From an uncultured Muribaculaceae bacterium (GTDB lineage Bacteria > Bacteroidota > Bacteroidia > Bacteroidales > Muribaculaceae), in NCBI GenBank assembly GCA_947386115.1, contig CANDNO010000013.1, positions 1-54,298 on the forward strand: DNA of 54,298 nt, given 5' to 3'. This document shows, piece by piece, positions 51,925 through 54,298 of the stretch (position 1 is its first letter; each line of letters begins with the position of its first letter). The notes under the pieces were generated by a model. The model was given only the letters and a program-made list of their open reading frames with translations. It was not told the origin of the DNA and searched no databases. Both the position numbers and the translations under genes were made by a program.

Positions 51925-53397
51925 TTAGATCTTAACTTTGATGGAATATGCCGAGTCGTCGGTGAATTGTATTGTTACAATTACAACTCCGGTGGCCATT
52001 CCCGACGTTGGTATTGTAGCGAGGCTATTGCCGCCGATTGCTTCGCGGGCTATGGCTCGGCCCTGCATGTCGTGCAGTGTGACGGTTTCGATGGCCCGTT
52101 CCGATTTTATATAAAGGGTGTTGTCGGCGTGGCGTATCATGACCTTGTCGGTAGGGGCGTCGATCGTAGGAGCGTCGGCGCTGCTCGCCTCGTCGATCAC
52201 GATGTTGAATTCCCGCCACTGGGGTGCTGCTTCAAACTCCGGGGCCATAGCAGCCGAAGCGAGTAGCGTGACATCGGCGCCGGCGGTACCGTCAAAGACA
52301 TTTTCGCCAAGAGCCGGCAGTGCCTTCAGCCCGGTGGCGTCGACTTGAGTGAGTGAGCCCATGCGGGCCATGGCTTTGTCGTCGATACGGCCTACCGATG
52401 CCGGCAGTTTGATGAATGTGAGCTGCTCGTTGCCATACAGGGCGTAGCGTCCAACCGACTGTGTTACGTCGGTCAATATATCGTCGGCCGACGTTAACGA
52501 TGCGTCTTTCAGCATGTAAGGGGTCAGCTCGGTAAGAGTTGACGGCAACGCGACGGTTTCGAGCGACGTGCAGTCGAAGAATATACCCTCGCCCACCTCT
52601 GTGAGTGACTCAGGCAGTGAGGCCTCGGTCAGCGAGAGGCAGTGGCTGAACGCCCAGCTACCCAAAAATTTCATGTTTTTACACTCCGACAGGTCGGCCA
52701 TGGCGATACCGGTGCTGCTGAAAGCGGCTTCACCCACCGATTTGAGTCTTGAGGGAAATTTCACGTTGCTCAGTCGTGTGCAGCCGTTGAAAGCTTCGTC
52801 GCCTATGGCGGTGGTGGTCTCGGGGATTGTTATTTTCTCGAGCGCGGTGCATCCATAGAACGATTGCGCTCCTATCGAAACAATACCCAGCGGGAGTGTA
52901 ACCGACTTGAGAGCGGTGCACCCCTTGAAAGCAAGCCGGGGAACCGCGAGGGCCGATGACGGGACAGTCACCTCGACGAGTGAATTGCAACCGTTGCACA
53001 CGGCGATGCCTATTGAATCGACTCCCTCGGGGATGATGAGGCTTGTGATCGACGATGCCGCGAGACATCCGTCGGCCAGCGTCTTGAGGTTGGCGGGGAG
53101 GGTGAGAGTGCTGATGCGCGAACCCATCAGCGCGTAAGCCGGCAACGTGTTAGACTCGGCACCATCGGCCGATGCCTCTATCGTAGCGCCCGACAGGTCG
53201 AGCGTCACCAGATTGGGAAGATGATTGTTAATGAAATCGATATCGGCGGCATTGATTGTGCCGGTGATCGTAAGCGACTCTGTTTGTGTGTTGTGTATCA
53301 GTGATTTAATCGTGCCTGCTATCGACTCGACCTGCTCGGCATAGAGCGTCGGCGAGGAAAGAGACAATAGAGCGAGCAAAGCAAAAATTACTTTCAT
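51925..53397 (-). CDS. BspA-like leucine-rich-repeat surface protein with C-terminal sorting domain
   Basis: A 490-residue exported protein with signal MKVIFALLALLSLSSPTLYA, then about 12 BspA-type LRR_5 units (for example FYGCTALEKITIPETTTAIGD and FNGCTRLSNVKFPSRLKSVGE) to about residue 380. The C-terminal 70 residues (ADNTLYIKSERAIETVTLHDMQGR ... YSIKVKI) resemble a type IX sorting domain. BspA-like repeats commonly bind host proteins or other bacteria. It has its own -7 box at 53445-53452 and is followed by the repressor gene after 14 bases. Confidence 0.9.
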   Translation of the reverse strand: MKVIFALLALLSLSSPTLYAEQVESIAGTIKSLIHNTQTESLTITGTINAADIDFINNHLPNLVTLDLSGATIEASADGAESNTLPAYALMGSRISTLTLPANLKTLADGCLAASSITSLIIPEGVDSIGIAVCNGCNSLVEVTVPSSALAVPRLAFKGCTALKSVTLPLGIVSIGAQSFYGCTALEKITIPETTTAIGDEAFNGCTRLSNVKFPSRLKSVGEAAFSSTGIAMADLSECKNMKFLGSWAFSHCLSLTEASLPESLTEVGEGIFFDCTSLETVALPSTLTELTPYMLKDASLTSADDILTDVTQSVGRYALYGNEQLTFIKLPASVGRIDDKAMARMGSLTQVDATGLKALPALGENVFDGTAGADVTLLASAAMAPEFEAAPQWREFNIVIDEASSADAPTIDAPTDKVMIRHADNTLYIKSERAIETVTLHDMQGRAIAREAIGGNSLATIPTSGMATGVVIVTIQFTDDSAYSIKVKI

Positions 53398-53444
53398 AAA
53401 CAGGATTGGTTGTCAGGCATTAAAATGCCGATTATCTTTGATGA

Positions 53445-53452
53445 CAAAATTA
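53445..53452 (-). promoter_or_regulatory. -7 promoter box of the LRR-repressor operon
   Basis: CAAAATTA reads TAATTTTG on the minus strand, matching TAnnTTTG, 48 bases before the ATG at 53397. A small palindrome, GGCATTAAAATGCC (53417-53430 approximately), lies between box and start and could be an operator or leader hairpin. Confidence 0.55.
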
Positions 53453-53515
53453 CAATCTTTCGCTCAATTATTCAAAAAAACAGGACAGAAATCCATGTAG
53501 GCAGGTACACATTAA

Positions 53516-53558
53516 AAGCGAAGACATCAAGACCTTTGAAGGGTCGATGTCTTCGCTT
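53516..53558 (-). terminator. terminator of the tRNA-rpsT-tRNA unit
   Basis: AAGCGAAGACATC (53516-53528) pairs perfectly with GATGTCTTCGCTT (53546-53558), with an inner GACC/GGTC stem, making a long hairpin just after the tRNA-Glu 3' end on the minus strand. TTTTAA follows on that strand. Confidence 0.8.
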
Positions 53559-53564
53559 CGATTG

Positions 53565-53639
53565 TGGTAGCCCATAGGAGAATCGAACTCCTCTTTCAAG
53601 AATGAAAATCTTGCGTCCTAGCCGATAGACGAATGGGCC
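53565..53639 (-). tRNA. tRNA-Glu (anticodon TTC), CCA encoded
   Basis: A 75-base tRNA on the minus strand. The acceptor stem GGCCCAT pairs with ATGGGCT, with a G-T pair at the first position. The anticodon arm is AAGATTTTCATTCTT with anticodon TTC, the T arm is GAGGAGTTCGATTCTCC, and discriminator A is followed by encoded CCA. The body is identical to the copy at 54042-54113. Confidence 0.97.
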
Positions 53640-53741
53640 ATCACGTTAACCATCCGTACCGCCTCACCATAGATGGGGGCGACAGCGGCGGTTAATTGTT
53701 TCGTTTATGAGAGTAGCTTCGCGCAGTCTCGAGAGCCGTTA

Positions 53742-53996
53742 TCAAGCGAGCTTGTTAACGTAGAGTGTGAGTTTGCTCTTGAGGTTAGAAGCTTTGTTCT
53801 TCGAGATAGTTTTTTTAGCAGCGAGCTTGTCGAGCATAGCGACTACTTTTACAAGTGCTGTCTCAGCTTCGGCCTTGTTGGTCATGCGACGGAGACGACG
53901 CACAGCGGTGCGAGCGCTCTTCTCGTAATAACGGTTGCGCAGACGGCGTGTTTCGGTTTGACGAATTCTCTTGATTGATGATTTATGGTTTGCCAT
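53742..53996 (-). CDS. rpsT: 30S ribosomal protein S20
   Basis: An 84-residue S20, a primary 16S rRNA-binding protein of the small subunit. The N-terminus [36 protein letters not shown] is typical, very basic and helical, and the length is normal. It lies between two tRNA-Glu genes on the same strand. No -7 box is evident right before it, so it is probably read from the promoter at 54170-54201 and released by tRNA processing. Confidence 0.97.
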   Translation of the reverse strand: MANHKSSIKRIRQTETRRLRNRYYEKSARTAVRRLRRMTNKAEAETALVKVVAMLDKLAAKKTISKNKASNLKSKLTLYVNKLA

Positions 53997-54041
53997 TACT
54001 GTGTTAATAAAAAGCTTTAAATCTTATAAGTTGTTATTTAG

Positions 54042-54113
54042 TAGCCCATAGGAGAATCGAACTCCTCTTTCAAGAATGAAAATCTTGCGTCCTAGCCGAT
54101 AGACGAATGGGCC
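54042..54113 (-). tRNA. tRNA-Glu (anticodon TTC), CCA not encoded
   Basis: The 72-base body is identical to the copy at 53565-53639, with anticodon TTC. After discriminator A the sequence is CTA instead of CCA, so the 3' end must be completed by the CCA-adding enzyme. It is the first gene after the promoter at 54170-54201. Confidence 0.96.
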
Positions 54114-54169
54114 GGCCTTTTTGCTTCAAGGCACACCACAAGCACAGGGGTGAACCCTAAAAGCGACTG

Positions 54170-54201
54170 CAAATATAGGCACTTTTTTTGAATCCCACAA
54201 A
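54170..54201 (-). promoter_or_regulatory. Bacteroidetes-type promoter of the tRNA-Glu - rpsT unit
   Basis: On the minus strand TTTG (54201-54198) and TATATTTG (54177-54170) are spaced by 20 bases, matching the -33 TTTG / -7 TAnnTTTG pattern of the Bacteroidetes sigma factor. It is the best complete promoter in the window. A second TAATTTTG lies further upstream (54275-54268). No gene is evident from 54114 to the window end. Confidence 0.75.
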
Positions 54202-54298
54202 CTTTTTGCAAAAAACTTGATTTGCAGTCCTATGCAAAGCCTCGGGTGCAGGTTCAACTGGCAAGTGCAAAATTAGCGATTTGTTTGAAGAATTCGGT

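Overview
The window looks like a chromosomal segment of a gut Bacteroidales, most likely Muribaculaceae-like (the family assignment is inference). The reasons are Bacteroidetes-type -7 boxes (TAnnTTTG) in front of many genes, poor Shine-Dalgarno sequences, Bacteroidetes-restricted families (DUF4294, DUF4271, probable DUF4836, a PorZ-like protein), C-terminal domains of the type IX secretion type, and many lipoproteins. Most of it is housekeeping DNA of moderate GC with a few AT-rich islands.

Layout from left to right. 1-3.7 kb: a small orphan gene, then a lipoprotein - ABC ATPase - FtsX-like permease operon. 3.7-7.2 kb: purB on the minus strand, then an AT-rich glycosyltransferase and acyltransferase meeting tail to tail. 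7.2-14.6 kb: a leftward operon nadA-leuS-rdgB-porZ-like-unknown. 14.6-15.0 kb: a gene-free AT-rich block packed with DnaA-box-like nonamers. 15.0-19.3 kb: a two-gene unit of a TerL-type terminase ATPase/nuclease and an 823-residue partner, with its own host-type promoter and no other recognisable phage gene nearby. 19.3-28.1 kb: peptide transporter, a Schlafen/AlbA_2-type ATP-binding gene with a damaged start, recO, a four-helix-bundle (S23-like) gene bordered by short repeats, ansA and metG. 28.2-33.3 kb: a 38-bp perfect palindrome, then topA, an RluA-type pseudouridine synthase, a glutaminyl-cyclase-like M28 lipoprotein and sufE. 33.3-33.7 kb: a strongly structured non-coding stretch with a 33-codon ORF and an intrinsic terminator. 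33.7-36.7 kb: a DUF4294 protein, a RecD-like helicase and an unknown gene. 36.8-39.2 kb: three consecutive FKBP-type prolyl isomerases. 39.4-44.1 kb: Lrp regulator, YfhO membrane protein, a short unknown protein and xerD. 44.1-49.4 kb: a tightly overlapped leftward operon Na/Pi cotransporter - LOG protein - DUF4271 - hemD - rnpA - yidD - tatD. 49.5-53.4 kb: secreted endonuclease I, an S24-type self-cleaving repressor and a leucine-rich-repeat surface protein. 53.5-54.2 kb: tRNA-Glu - rpsT - tRNA-Glu.

How the parts fit: PorZ belongs to the attachment complex of type IX secretion, and two other proteins here (endonuclease I and the LRR protein) end in domains resembling its cargo signals, so they may be its clients. 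The three FKBPs and the glutaminyl cyclase suit envelope protein maturation. RnpA and YidD pair with tRNA processing and membrane insertion.

The best candidates for undescribed biology are (1) the stand-alone TerL-like plus partner cassette beside the DnaA-box-like cluster, (2) the structured small transcription unit at 33.36-33.72 kb, and (3) the S23-like gene bordered by imperfect inverted simple repeats. Other oddities are an ABC ATPase lacking two conserved nucleotide-handling residues, mosaic base composition inside the porZ-like and glycosyltransferase genes, and duplicated tRNA-Glu genes, of which only one encodes CCA. No database search was possible: family names rest on motifs recognised by eye.
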